NCBI GenBank assembly: GCA_965202735.1
Contig: OZ241844.1
Coordinates: 124,001-188,000, forward strand
Source: HK1 sp965202735
GTDB taxonomy: Bacteria; Pseudomonadota; Gammaproteobacteria; HK1
Reading direction: 5' to 3'
DNA: 64,000 nucleotides
Every line of letters starts with the position of its first letter. Positions within the stretch are counted from its first letter, which is position 1. Below, piece by piece: positions 42,717 to 51,306 of the stretch. The notes under the pieces were generated by a model. The model was not told the origin of the DNA, did no database searches, and saw nothing but the letters and a program-made list of their open reading frames with translations. The position numbers were made by a program, and so were the translations under genes.

Positions 42717-43485
42717 GCCGGAGGACGGCGCGGAATCCCAGGCCGAGATGACCTTCGTGGAGCATCTCGTGGAGCTCCGCAACCGGCTGCTCCGCGTGGT
42801 GATCGTGGTGGCCGTCCTCCTGGTGTGCATGATGCCCTTCGCCAACCGCCTGTACGCGCTGCTGGCGGCGCCGCTGCTGGCCGAGATGCAGATGGGCTCC
42901 AGCATGATCGCCACCCAGGTGGCGTCGCCGTTCCTTACCCCGTTCAAGCTCGCCCTGGTCGCGGCGGTGCTGATCGGGATGCCCTACATCCTGTACCAGT
43001 TCTGGGCCTTCGTGGCCCCGGGGCTCTACCGCAACGAGAAGCGGCTCGTCTTCCCGCTGATGGTCTCGAGCTCGTTCCTGTTCTATCTCGGCATGGCGTT
43101 CGCCTACTTCGTGGTGTTCCCGCTCATGTTCGCGTTCTTCCAGGCGGTGGCGCCGGAAGGCGTGGAGATCATGACCGACATCAGCAGCTACCTGGACTTC
43201 GTGCTCAAGATCTTCTTCGCGTTCGGGCTGGCGTTCGAGGTGCCGATCGCGACGGTGGTGCTGGTGTGGACCGGGTTCACGACACCGGAATCGCTGAAGC
43301 AGAAGCGGCCCTACATCATCGTGGGCGCCTTCGTCGTCGGAATGCTCCTGACCCCCCCGGACATCATCTCGCAGACGCTGCTCGCCCTGCCGGTGTGGGC
43401 GCTGTTCGAGCTGGGGCTGGTGTTCGCGAAGGTCTACGTGCGCCGCGACCGGGGCGAGGATACGGGCGGCGCGCACGCCGGCTGA
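42691..43485 (+). CDS. tatC: Sec-independent protein translocase subunit TatC
   Basis: A 264-residue six-helix TatC. After a charged leader (to about residue 19) come MTFVEHLVELRNRLLRV (conserved first cytoplasmic segment with the Glu and Arg used in signal recognition), PFLTPFKLALVAAVLIGMPYILYQFWAFVAPGLYRNEKR and FGLAFEVPIATVVLVW, all family hallmarks. TDISSYLDFVLKIFFAFG and LLTPPDIISQTLLALPVWALFE complete the core. It overlaps tatB, so the operon is translationally coupled. Confidence 0.95.
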   Translation: MSDRAKEPEPEDGAESQAEMTFVEHLVELRNRLLRVVIVVAVLLVCMMPFANRLYALLAAPLLAEMQMGSSMIATQVASPFLTPFKLALVAAVLIGMPYILYQFWAFVAPGLYRNEKRLVFPLMVSSSFLFYLGMAFAYFVVFPLMFAFFQAVAPEGVEIMTDISSYLDFVLKIFFAFGLAFEVPIATVVLVWTGFTTPESLKQKRPYIIVGAFVVGMLLTPPDIISQTLLALPVWALFELGLVFAKVYVRRDRGEDTGGAHAG

Positions 43486-44013
43486 CGCCGACGCGGAGCC
43501 TCCGGGCCGCGAGAGCTCGAGAGGGTGTGTGTCCGGCCCGGGGGTGCGCCCGGGATCGATGGCGACCACCCTCGTGAACGAGGGCGGGACACCCTCGATT
43601 CCGGAGATATCCCGGGAGCGGAACGAAGGCCCCGCAAACGGGGCCTGCGCCCGGTTCGAAACGGGCCCGATTCGAAACGGGTCGTGACGGGTCGACAGCC
43701 ATTCCCGCCAGGCGGGAACAGGCCCCTGAAATCTCCTCGACTCGACGCCCCGAAGGTCGAAATCGCACCACGATCCCACCACGGTACGGCCTCTCCGGAC
43801 GTGAGCGGGAATCGCTGACGGGTCGACACGGGTCGAAACGGATCGTGACGTGGCCCGCGATGCGGGATAGACTCTGCGCCGTTCCGGACGTTGAAGCCGG
43901 TCGCGCGCGAGCATCGCGAACGCCGTGGTCGCGGCCGGTGACGGCGCTTCACCCGGACTGGCCGGCGCGGCAGCCGGGGGAACGGCGCGGCATCGCAGGG
44001 ACAGGGGGTATCC
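43486..44013. other. Intergenic region with R4-like, hairpin and R1 repeats
   Basis: 528 bp without a supported gene. Positions 43524-43628 resemble the R4 repeat (GGGATCGA...ACCCTCG blocks). A strong hairpin AGGCCCCG-CAAA-CGGGGCCT at 43627-43646 has no U-run but may end tatABC transcription. 43699-43815 is R1c. Short GGGTCGA(C/A)A(C/G) direct repeats occur at 43660-43700 and 43818-43850. Confidence 0.65.
43699..43815 (+). repeat. Dispersed repeat R1, copy c
   Basis: Begins CATTCCCGCCAGGCGGGAAC and ends GAGCGGGAATCGC. Same orientation as R1a. Confidence 0.75.
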
Positions 44014-45204
44014 ATGTACTTCGGTCTGCTCGATCTGCCGTGGTGGGGCTACGTCCTCGCAACCCTCGGCATGACCCACGTCACGATCGTCTCGATCACG
44101 ATCTACCTCCACCGCCACCAGGCCCACCGGGCGCTCGACCTGCATCCGGCGCTGGCCCACTTCTTCCGGTTCTGGCTCTGGCTCACGACCGGCACCGTCA
44201 CCGAGGAATGGGTCGCGGTGCACCGCAAGCATCATGCGTGCGTCGAGTCGGAGGAGGATCCGCACAGCCCTAAAGTCTTCGGGATCAAGCGGTTGCTGCT
44301 GGAAGGGGCGGAGCTGTACCGGACCGCGGCGGCGGACCCGGAGACGATCGCCAGGTACGGCCACGGGTGTCCGGACGACTGGCTCGAGCGCAACGTCTAC
44401 AAGCCGCTCACGGACCGCGGCTACTACCTCATGCTGCTCATCGACGTGGTCCTGTTCGGCCCCATCGGCATCACCATCTGGGCGGTGCAGATGGTCTGGC
44501 AGCCGGTGTTCGCGGCCGGGGTCATCAACGGTCTCGGGCACTGGTGGGGGTACCGGAACTACGAGACGCAGGACATCTCCACCAACATCGTGCCCTGGGG
44601 CATCCTGATCGGGGGCGAGGAGCTCCACAACAACCACCACGCGTTCGCCAGCTCCGCGAAGCTGTCCATCAAGCCGTGGGAGCTCGACATCGGGTGGGTC
44701 TATATCCGCACGCTCCAGGCCCTCGGGCTCGCGAAGGTGAAGAAGCTGCCGCCCGAGGTGGTGATGGTTCCCGGCAAGGTCGATCCGGACATCGACACCG
44801 TCCACGCCGTCATCTCCAACCGGTTCCACGTCATGGCCGACTATGCGAAGCGCGTGCTGAGCCGGGTGTATGCCGAGGAGATCGCGAAGATCGATTCGAG
44901 CCAGCGCGGGTTCCTGGAGTCGGCGCGCTCGCTGCTGATGCGCGAGGAATCGATGCTGAGCCGGGAGGCGAAGCTGCATCTGGAGCGCGCGTGCGCTCAC
45001 AGCGACGCGCTGGAGACCGTCTACCGGTACAAGCGCCAGCTCCAGGATCTGTGGCAGCAGCGCCACGCGACCCACGAGCATCTGGTCGATGCGCTGCGCG
45101 AGTGGTGCCGGCAGGCGGAAGCGAGCGGCGTGCGGGCGCTGGAGGAGTTCGCCCGGACGCTGCCCGGCTACTCGATGCGCCGTCCGGAGCGCATCGCGGC
45201 CTGA
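44014..45204 (+). CDS. Acyl-lipid/acyl-CoA fatty acid desaturase (DesA-like)
   Basis: A 396-residue membrane di-iron desaturase. The three histidine boxes are HRHQAHR near residue 33, HRKHHA near 70 and HNNHH near 209, with membrane helices before box 1 and between boxes 2 and 3. It introduces a double bond (probably delta-9) into acyl chains for membrane fluidity. The C-terminal 140 residues after PWELDIGWVYIRTLQALGLAKVKKL are a charged, helical, coiled-coil-like extension seen in one proteobacterial DesA subgroup. Monocistronic: repeats lie upstream and a strong bidirectional terminator lies 130 bp downstream. Confidence 0.9.
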   Translation: MYFGLLDLPWWGYVLATLGMTHVTIVSITIYLHRHQAHRALDLHPALAHFFRFWLWLTTGTVTEEWVAVHRKHHACVESEEDPHSPKVFGIKRLLLEGAELYRTAAADPETIARYGHGCPDDWLERNVYKPLTDRGYYLMLLIDVVLFGPIGITIWAVQMVWQPVFAAGVINGLGHWWGYRNYETQDISTNIVPWGILIGGEELHNNHHAFASSAKLSIKPWELDIGWVYIRTLQALGLAKVKKLPPEVVMVPGKVDPDIDTVHAVISNRFHVMADYAKRVLSRVYAEEIAKIDSSQRGFLESARSLLMREESMLSREAKLHLERACAHSDALETVYRYKRQLQDLWQQRHATHEHLVDALREWCRQAEASGVRALEEFARTLPGYSMRRPERIAA

Positions 45205-45224
45205 CGCGCCTCGCCTCGTATCCA

Positions 45225-45334
45225 GAACGTTCCGGCCGGGTCGACCACCCCGCCGCATGACAGGGAGCCGGGCCGCGACGCGGCGATTGCTGGAGGCGCG
45301 GGTACCCTTCCCGGGAGTACCTTCACGACAATGC
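45225..45334 (+). repeat. Dispersed repeat R2, copy c
   Basis: Runs from AGAACGTTCCGGCCGGGTCG to CCTTCACGACAATG, matching R2a and R2b in block order. It lies between the desaturase stop and the terminator. Confidence 0.7.
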
Positions 45335-45365
45335 AAAAGGGCCGCCCACTTCGGGCGGCCCTTTT
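45335..45365. terminator. Bidirectional Rho-independent terminator (desaturase / rpmG)
   Basis: AAAAGGGCCGCCC-ACTT-CGGGCGGCCCTTTT is a perfect GC-rich stem with A-run before and T-run after, so it can end transcription from both sides: the desaturase gene on the plus strand and rpmB-rpmG on the minus strand. Confidence 0.92.
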
Positions 45366-45396
45366 CGTGTCCGTACCCTGCAGCCGCAGCGCCCGG

Positions 45397-45552
45397 CTAC
45401 TTGATCTTGCCTTCCTTGTAGATCACGTACTTCCGGGCGACGGGATCGAACTTCCGAACCTCCATCTTGCCCGGCATTGTCCGCTTGTTCTTGGTGGTGG
45501 TGTAGAAGTGCCCGGTACCGGCGCTCGAGGTGAGTCGGATCTTCTCGCGCAT
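45397..45552 (-). CDS. rpmG: 50S ribosomal protein L33
   Basis: A 51-residue L33: MREKIRLTSSAGTGHFYTTTKNKRTMPGKMEVRKFDPVARKYVIYKEGKIK matches the full family length. It is the cysteine-free form usual in proteobacteria. It follows rpmB in the same direction with 48 bp between and ends at the terminator. Confidence 0.96.
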   Translation of the reverse strand: MREKIRLTSSAGTGHFYTTTKNKRTMPGKMEVRKFDPVARKYVIYKEGKIK

Positions 45553-45600
45553 CCCGCTTCTCCTGTTCCCGTTCCCTGCGCTCGGCCCGTCCCGGGAAGG

Positions 45601-45837
45601 TCAGACCTTGCGCCCCTGTGCCCGCATCTCCGCGAGCACCGTATCGATCCCCTTCTTGTCGATGATCCGGATCCCCTTCGCCGAGACGCGGAGCCGGACG
45701 TAGCGGTTCTCGCCCGGAACCCAGAAGCGGCGCGTGTGCAGGTTGGGCAGGAACCGCCGCCTGGTCCTGTTGTTGGCGTGGGAGACGTGATTCCCGGTGA
45801 CGGTGCGCTTCCCGGTGACTTCGCAGACCCTCGACAT
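45601..45837 (-). CDS. rpmB: 50S ribosomal protein L28
   Basis: A 78-residue L28 starting MSRVCEVTGKRTVTGNHVSHANNRTRRRF and ending MRAQGRKV. ATG 45837 matches the family start; the in-frame extension to 45870 is not family-like. First gene of the rpmB-rpmG pair. Confidence 0.96.
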   Translation of the reverse strand: MSRVCEVTGKRTVTGNHVSHANNRTRRRFLPNLHTRRFWVPGENRYVRLRVSAKGIRIIDKKGIDTVLAEMRAQGRKV

Positions 45838-46220
45838 GATTCGTTCGTCCGTGGCTGGGGGCAACGACAAGGCGGCGCCTTATAGCAGGCGTGCGGCCAC
45901 GAGGCAAGGCGCGGGCGGAGAAAGTCAGGGCTCTCCGGAAGTCGTGACGAGCGGTCCATCACACGCTCGAACGGGGTCTTCGACGCTGAAAGACCACCGA
46001 TCGCCGTGCGATAGTCCGGCCTGGCGGCCGGCGACCGCGACTTCTGAATGGTCCTGCGGAGAAAGCGGCCATTCCCGCCAGCGCCCGGAGAGGTCGTACC
46101 GTGGTGGAATCGTGGTGCGATTTCGACCTTCGGGGGCGTCGAGTCGAGGGGGATTTCAGGGGCCTGCTCCCGCCGGCGGGAGCAGGCCCCCAGCGCGGCG
46201 TGTCGTCGCCGTCGTTCGCG
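45838..46220. other. Intergenic region with R1d
   Basis: 383 bp upstream of rpmB and downstream of the TauD-like gene. 45838-46068 holds the rpmB promoter region, but no clear -35/-10 pair can be picked. 46069-46190 is R1d. No gene is supported. Confidence 0.5.
46069..46190 (-). repeat. Dispersed repeat R1, copy d
   Basis: Starts CCATTCCCGCCAGCGCCCGG and ends with the palindrome GCTCCCGCCGGCGGGAGC. Inverted relative to R1a and R1c. It ends 30 bp from the stop of the TauD-like gene. Confidence 0.75.
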
Positions 46221-47075
46221 CTACGCGGTCCGGACCGGGTCGAACGACCGGATCCTGAGCAGCGTCCGCGGCGAATCCTCGCCGTCGACGAACCCCGAGC
46301 GGCGGTGCAGCACGTTGTTGCAGATCACCCCCTCGCCCGCCTCGAGCCGCACGCGCACCTGGCTCGCCGCAAGCGAGGCGATGGCCGCTTCGAGCGCGGC
46401 GACGGCGCGAGCGGTGTCCGGGGTGGAGCGCCACCGGATGGACCGGGTGCGCATCGTGTAGCGCATGTGCAGGGACCGGGGCCCGTCGACGAATCGGAAG
46501 ACCGGTCCGGCGCGGGCGGGCCGCACCACCGCGCCGCCGGCTTCGTGCGGCGGAACGGTCATCGCGCGGGGGTGGGCGAGGGCCTCGACCAGCGCCGGGT
46601 CCCGCTCGTGCAGCGCCGTGAACACGAGGTCCGGGTCGAGCAGGGCGCTCTCCCCGCCGCTTGCCGCGGGGGCCGCGCAGTGCATGACGACGGCCCGGAC
46701 GGACTGCTCCGGGGTGTTGTAGTAGCCGTCGGTATGCCAGTTCAGGGCGCGCGAGGTGAACGGGATCATCTCCGGGCCGTGCCGGCTCCGCTCCACCCGG
46801 ACCGACGCCACGCCGCGGTGGTCCGCCCCGAGCGTCGGGTCGCGGCGGTGGAGCCCCATGGCGCTCGCGAACGCCGAGAGCGCGCCGGGGTCGCTCCCGC
46901 CCCGTGCGAATCGATACAGCGCGAGGTTGAACCGGGCGCACTCTCCGGCAATCGCGTCACGCTCGGCCAGGCGCAGCCGGAACGGATCGCCTATGTCGAT
47001 CCACCGTCCCGGTCCGCCGGTCGCGTACGCCTCGCGCCGCGTGTCGCACCATCGAGATACCGTCCCCGGTTCCAT
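46221..47075 (-). CDS. TauD/TfdA-like Fe(II)/2-oxoglutarate dioxygenase
   Basis: A 284-residue protein with the 2OG-dioxygenase facial triad pattern: the HxD in LNWHTDGYYNTPEQ near residue 112-114 and the distal His in GVICNNVLHRRSGF near 258, followed by the 2OG-binding Arg region RTLLRIRSFDPVR. The N-terminal 60 residues are family-variable. Relatives hydroxylate taurine, aryloxyacetates or other small acids; the substrate is not predictable. It is divergent from the dsr operon, 839 bp from dsrA, in a sulfur-metabolism setting, so a sulfonate substrate is attractive but unproven. Confidence 0.8.
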   Translation of the reverse strand: MEPGTVSRWCDTRREAYATGGPGRWIDIGDPFRLRLAERDAIAGECARFNLALYRFARGGSDPGALSAFASAMGLHRRDPTLGADHRGVASVRVERSRHGPEMIPFTSRALNWHTDGYYNTPEQSVRAVVMHCAAPAASGGESALLDPDLVFTALHERDPALVEALAHPRAMTVPPHEAGGAVVRPARAGPVFRFVDGPRSLHMRYTMRTRSIRWRSTPDTARAVAALEAAIASLAASQVRVRLEAGEGVICNNVLHRRSGFVDGEDSPRTLLRIRSFDPVRTA

Positions 47076-47914
47076 CGGCTCCCGCCTCCGGCGGCGCGGT
47101 CGGGTAGTGCCTCATTTTGACTTTCTTCCTCAGCGCGACATCGCTGCCCCGAAGCCGAGCTGAGGCACTCCCTGGCTCGGTCTCGGAATGTTCATGGCCG
47201 GGTTGACCATCGCGCCGCATGAAGTGGAGGCGGCGTGCGGCCTGAAGATACCCGCATTCTCCCCTCTCCCCCCGGGAGAGGGGCCGGGGGTGAGGGCGCG
47301 GCGTGATTCGGTCCCCCTCACCCCAACCCCTCTCCCGGGGGGAGAGGGGCTTCTTTCGGGACCAGGGGCATCCCGTCTTTGCGAACCGTGCGCACGATGC
47401 CCTCCTCCCCAGGGTCTCCCGGAACCGGAAACCAGGGCTCTCGCCAACCGGACGTACACCCTTCCCGACGACGGGTGGCACCTCGGTTCGACTTTCTTCC
47501 TCAACTCGACACAACGGTCCCGGAGTCAAACTGAGACACTACCAATCCCCGGGGACGCATGTCCGATCCGCCAGACCCCCGATGGCCGCCGCCGAAGCCT
47601 TCCGCGCAAGGGCGCCGACGAGAATGACTTCGCCACGTATCGAGTGTGCCATCCGGCAGGAGCAGGGCTCCTCCGGGTACAGCCGGCAGACTTGTTTCGG
47701 TCACTGTCCTGACGGATGCGCAGTATTCCCTTGGAGATACCGGAGTCGAGACGTGTCCCCCTGTTTGGGCGGATGCCGGCGGTGCGCGCCGACACTACAA
47801 TCCGGCTTCCGGCTGTCCCGCATCTCGATGGTGGCTCCGCATCCGGACCGGCCGTACCGGTTCGTGCCACGCGGCGATGCGGGCCGGCGCCGCGGCGGAG
47901 GGAGGCGACGCGCG
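47076..47914. other. dsrA upstream region (839 bp) with a composite R3 element
   Basis: 47103-47542 is the second copy of the composite R3-ended element. The remaining 370 bp (47543-47914) must carry the dsr operon promoter. A TACAAT hexamer at 47796-47801, about 115 bp before dsrA, could be a -10 box, but its -35 region (ATGCCG at 17-bp spacing) is poor. GGAGGGAGGCG at 47897-47907 is the dsrA ribosome-binding site. Confidence 0.5.
47103..47542 (+). repeat. Composite non-coding element with R3 ends, second copy (440 bp)
   Basis: Left R3 unit 47103-47171, right R3 unit 47473-47542, with the same internal hairpins and conserved CCTGGCTCGG and TTCCCGACGACGGGTGGC junction blocks as the copy at 9333-9857. 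The shorter length is due to loss of about 85 bp near the first internal palindrome. Confidence 0.82.
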
Positions 47915-49180
47915 ATGAAGAAGCACGAGACCCCGATGCTGGACCAGCTCGAGCAGGGACCCTGGCCGAGCTTCATCTCCGGCATCAAGAAGCTGCGCGA
48001 CGAGCACGACGACGGGCGCGTCAACGGGGTCGCCAACGACCTTCTCGGCCAGCTCGAGCACTCCTACCAGACGCGGCGCGGGTACTGGAAGGGCGGCACC
48101 GTCAGCGTGTACGGGTACGGCGGCGGCATCATCCCCCGCTTCTCCGAGGTCGGCCAGCAGTTCCCGGCGTCGCGCGAGTTCCACACCCTGCGCGTCCAGC
48201 CGCCGGCCGGCAACTACTACACCACCGACATGCTGCGCAAGCTCGCCGACTCCTGGGAGAAGTGGGGCTCGGGTCTCGTGACCTTCCACGGCCAGACCGG
48301 CAACATCATGTTCATCGGCGCCGACACCGGGAACACGCAGCACTTCTTCGACGAGATCAACGACTACGGCTTCGACCTCGGCGGCGCCGGTCCGTGCGTG
48401 CGCACCGCGCAGTCCTGTGTCGGGTCGGCCCGGTGCGAGCAGTCGTGCTGCAACGAGCACAGGATCCACCGCTCGCTGGTGAACAACTTCGTCGACGACA
48501 TCCACCGTCCCGCGCTGCCGTACAAGTTCAAGTTCAAGATCTCCGGCTGTCCCAACGACTGCATGAACTCCATCGAGCGGGCCGACTTCGCGGTGATCGG
48601 CACCTGGCGCGACGAGATGAAGGTGGACCAGGACGAGGTGAAGGCGTACGTCGAGCGCAAGGGACGCAAGTACCTCATCGACAACGTCATCACCCGCTGT
48701 CCGACCAACGCGCTCTCGCTCGCCGACGACGACACCCTGGAGGTCGACGACCGCAACTGCGTGCGCTGCATGCACTGCCTGAACGTGATGCCGAAGTGCC
48801 TGTCGCCGGGCGACGAGAAGGGCGTCTCGGTCCTGATCGGCGGCAAGCGGACCCTGAAGATCGGCGATCTCTTCGGCACCGTGGTGGTGCCGTTCATGAA
48901 GCTCGACACCCGGGAGGACTACGACCGCCTGGTGGAGATCGCGGAGGAGACCATCGACTTCTTCGCGGAGAACGCGCTGGAGCACGAGCGGGTGGGGGAG
49001 ATGATCGAGCGCATCGGGCTCGTCAACTTCCTCGAGGGGATCGGCCTCGAGCCGGACCCGAACATGATCGCCCACCCGCGCGAGAGCTCCTACGTGCGCA
49101 CCGACACCTGGGACGACGAGGCCGCGAAGTGGTTCGAGCGCCGGCGCGAGGCGAAGAGCGGTGCGAGCGAGGCGGCGTGA
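47915..49180 (+). CDS. dsrA: Dissimilatory sulfite reductase alpha subunit (reverse type)
   Basis: A 421-residue DsrA, half of the cytoplasmic alpha2beta2 siroheme enzyme that in sulfur oxidisers turns persulfide sulfur into sulfite. The siroheme-[4Fe-4S] cysteines are in QSCVGSARCEQSCCNEH near residue 167-179 and KISGCPNDCMNS near 210. An inserted ferredoxin domain has CVRCMHCLNVMPKC near 285-298. NPPAGNYYTTDMLRK-type segment QPPAGNYYTTDMLRKLAD is a family hallmark. ATG 47915 follows a strong GGAGGGAGG site. First gene of dsrABEFHCMKLJO. The oxidative direction is inferred from dsrEFH and dsrL. Confidence 0.97.
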   Translation: MKKHETPMLDQLEQGPWPSFISGIKKLRDEHDDGRVNGVANDLLGQLEHSYQTRRGYWKGGTVSVYGYGGGIIPRFSEVGQQFPASREFHTLRVQPPAGNYYTTDMLRKLADSWEKWGSGLVTFHGQTGNIMFIGADTGNTQHFFDEINDYGFDLGGAGPCVRTAQSCVGSARCEQSCCNEHRIHRSLVNNFVDDIHRPALPYKFKFKISGCPNDCMNSIERADFAVIGTWRDEMKVDQDEVKAYVERKGRKYLIDNVITRCPTNALSLADDDTLEVDDRNCVRCMHCLNVMPKCLSPGDEKGVSVLIGGKRTLKIGDLFGTVVVPFMKLDTREDYDRLVEIAEETIDFFAENALEHERVGEMIERIGLVNFLEGIGLEPDPNMIAHPRESSYVRTDTWDDEAAKWFERRREAKSGASEAA

Positions 49181-49278
49181 GGCGGCCGCACCGGGAGCGT
49201 AGCGCGGCGCGGCGCGGGCCGCCGGAACGGCCCGGCCGGAGCCGATAGCCGCGCGAGAGGGAGGGAGGACGTCAGACG

Positions 49279-50352
49279 ATGGCCAGGAAACACCGAATGC
49301 CGATCGAGTCCGGGTGCCCGGACGGCTTCCAGTACATGCACCCGACGATGATCCGGAACTTCGGGCAGTGGAAGTACCATACCCATCCGCGGGCCGGGGT
49401 CCTCTGCCACATCGCCGAGAGCGGCGACGAGATCTGGACGGTGCGCGCCGGCACCCAGCGCATCCTCGACGTCTTCACCCTGCGAAAGCTCTGCGAGATC
49501 GGCGACGAGTACGCGGACGGCCACGTGCGCTTCACCATCCGCAGCAACATCGAGTACATGGTCGACGACGAGGCGAAGGTTGAGCCGCTCGTCGAGGCGC
49601 TGGAGTCCAGCGGCTTCGTGGTCGGCGGAACCCAGAACTCCGTCGCCTTCATCTCCCACACCCAGGGCTGGCTGCACTGCGACATCCCCGGCACCGACGC
49701 CTCGGGGGTGGTCAAGTCGATGATGGACGAGCTCATCGACGAGTTCCGCAGCGCGGAGATGCCGAACCGCGTGCACATCACCACCTCGTGCTGCCAGATC
49801 AACTGCGGCGGCCAGGGCGACATCGCGATCAACATCCAGCACACCAAGCCGCCGAGGATCAATCACGATCTGGTGGCGAACGTGTGCGAGCGTCCGTCGG
49901 TGGTGGCGCGCTGTCCGGTGGCGGCGATCCGTCCCGCGATGGTCAACGGCAAGCCGTCGCTGGAGGTGGACGAGAAGAAGTGCATCTGCTGCGGAGCGTG
50001 CTACCCGCCGTGTCCCCCGATGCAGATCAACGACCCCGAGCACTCGAAGCTCGCCGTCTGGGTGGGCGGCAACCACTCCAACGCGCGCAGCAAGCCGTCG
50101 TTCCAGAAGCTGGTCGCGGCGGGCATCCCGAACAACCCGCCGCGCTGGCCGGAGGCGACCGGCATCGTCAAGCGCATCCTGCGCGCCTACAAGGACGACG
50201 CGCGCGACTGGGAGCGGATCAACGACTGGATCGACCGGGTCGGGTGGCCGCGCTTCTTCGAGCTCACGGACCTGCCGTTCACGAAGTTCCACATCGACAA
50301 CTGGCGGGGAACCCGCAAGAGCCTCAACGCATCGGCCCACATGCGGTTCTGA
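49279..50352 (+). CDS. dsrB: Dissimilatory sulfite reductase beta subunit (reverse type)
   Basis: A 357-residue DsrB that pairs with DsrA. Seen are PIESGCPDGFQYMHPTMIRNFGQWKYH at the start, the siroheme-cluster cysteines in THITTSCCQINCGGQGDIAINIQHTKPP (near 165-180) with the earlier GWLHCDIPGTDASG, and the ferredoxin insert KKCICCGACYPPCPPMQIND near 233-247. DsrC docks at the AB interface. It is 98 bp after dsrA with its own GGAGG-type site. Confidence 0.97.
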   Translation: MARKHRMPIESGCPDGFQYMHPTMIRNFGQWKYHTHPRAGVLCHIAESGDEIWTVRAGTQRILDVFTLRKLCEIGDEYADGHVRFTIRSNIEYMVDDEAKVEPLVEALESSGFVVGGTQNSVAFISHTQGWLHCDIPGTDASGVVKSMMDELIDEFRSAEMPNRVHITTSCCQINCGGQGDIAINIQHTKPPRINHDLVANVCERPSVVARCPVAAIRPAMVNGKPSLEVDEKKCICCGACYPPCPPMQINDPEHSKLAVWVGGNHSNARSKPSFQKLVAAGIPNNPPRWPEATGIVKRILRAYKDDARDWERINDWIDRVGWPRFFELTDLPFTKFHIDNWRGTRKSLNASAHMRF

Positions 50353-50460
50353 GGCGCCGGGCATCGCGTCGGGTCGGTTCGCGCCGGTCCGGCCCTGGGG
50401 GGAGAGACCGCTGAACGAACACGAAACGCCGGGCCGCGGACGACGGTCGCGGGGTGTGCG

Positions 50461-50853
50461 ATGAAGATCGGACTGCTCGTCAACGAGGGCCCGTACCAGC
50501 ACCAGGCGGCGGATACCGCGTTCCAGTTCGCGAAGGCCGCCATCGAGAAGGGACACCAGGTGTTCCGGGTGTTCTTCTACCACGACGGGGTGAACAACGG
50601 GACGCGGCTCACCACCCCGCCGCAGGACGACCGCCACATCCAGCGACGCTGGTCGGAGCTTGCCGAGGCGCACGGCGTCGACCTCGTGGTCTGCGTCGCC
50701 GCCGCCCAGCGGCGCGGGATATGCGACCCCGACGAGGCGAGGCGCAACGGCAAGGATGCCGACAACATCGCGCCGGGGTTCCGGATCTCCGGGCTCGGCC
50801 AGCTCGTCGAGGCGGCGATCGAGTGCGATCGTCTGGTGACGTTCGGGGACTGA
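50461..50853 (+). CDS. dsrE: Sulfur carrier/transferase DsrE
   Basis: A 130-residue DsrE/TusD-like protein, the persulfide-bearing subunit of the cytoplasmic DsrE2F2H2 complex. MKIGLLVNEGPYQHQAADTAFQFA opens the fold. DLVVCVAAAQRRG puts Cys at residue 78 exactly, the active-site cysteine known for the Allochromatium protein; a second Cys follows at 88. DsrEFH is a marker of oxidative Dsr pathways. 108 bp after dsrB and 29 bp before dsrF. Confidence 0.95.
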   Translation: MKIGLLVNEGPYQHQAADTAFQFAKAAIEKGHQVFRVFFYHDGVNNGTRLTTPPQDDRHIQRRWSELAEAHGVDLVVCVAAAQRRGICDPDEARRNGKDADNIAPGFRISGLGQLVEAAIECDRLVTFGD

Positions 50854-50882
50854 GGTTCCGGGGCGGACGCACGGGGGCGGAG

Positions 50883-51296
50883 ATGAGTGCCGGAACTCGC
50901 AAGAAGCTCATGTACCTCAACCGCCGCGCCCCGTACGGGACGATCTATGCGGTGGAGGGTCTCGAGGTGGTGCTGATCGGGGCCGCGTTCGAGCAGGACG
51001 TGTGCATGGCGTTCGTCGGCGACGGGGTGTACCAGCTCAAGGCCGGGCAGGACACGTCGGGGGCGGGCGTCAAGAACTTCTCGCCGGCGTACCGGGCGCT
51101 CGGCGACTACGACGTGACGCGGCTCTACGTCGAGCGCGAGTCGCTGGCCGAGCGCGGGCTCGGCGTGGACGACCTCATGCCGCTCACCTGGGAGGACGAG
51201 GACGACGACTGGGCCGAGAAGCCGTCCATCCGGGTCGTGGACCGCGCCGAAATGGCGCGCCTGATCGACGAGCAGGACGTGGTGTTCAACTTCTGA
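50883..51296 (+). CDS. dsrF: DsrEFH complex subunit DsrF
   Basis: A 137-residue DsrF/TusC-like subunit. MSAGTRKKLMYLNRRAPYGTIYAVEGLEVVLIGAAFEQDVCMAFVGDGVYQL is typical. It lacks the reactive cysteine of DsrE at the equivalent site and is thought to be structural. ATG 50883 is preferred because the frame upstream overlaps dsrE. Confidence 0.95.
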   Translation: MSAGTRKKLMYLNRRAPYGTIYAVEGLEVVLIGAAFEQDVCMAFVGDGVYQLKAGQDTSGAGVKNFSPAYRALGDYDVTRLYVERESLAERGLGVDDLMPLTWEDEDDDWAEKPSIRVVDRAEMARLIDEQDVVFNF

Positions 51297-51306
51297 GACG
51301 CGCGCG

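Noticed and set aside
42667..45336. 889-codon open frame on the minus strand
   Set aside because: Antisense shadow of tatC and the desaturase; it runs through repeats R1c and R2c and has no protein-like sequence.
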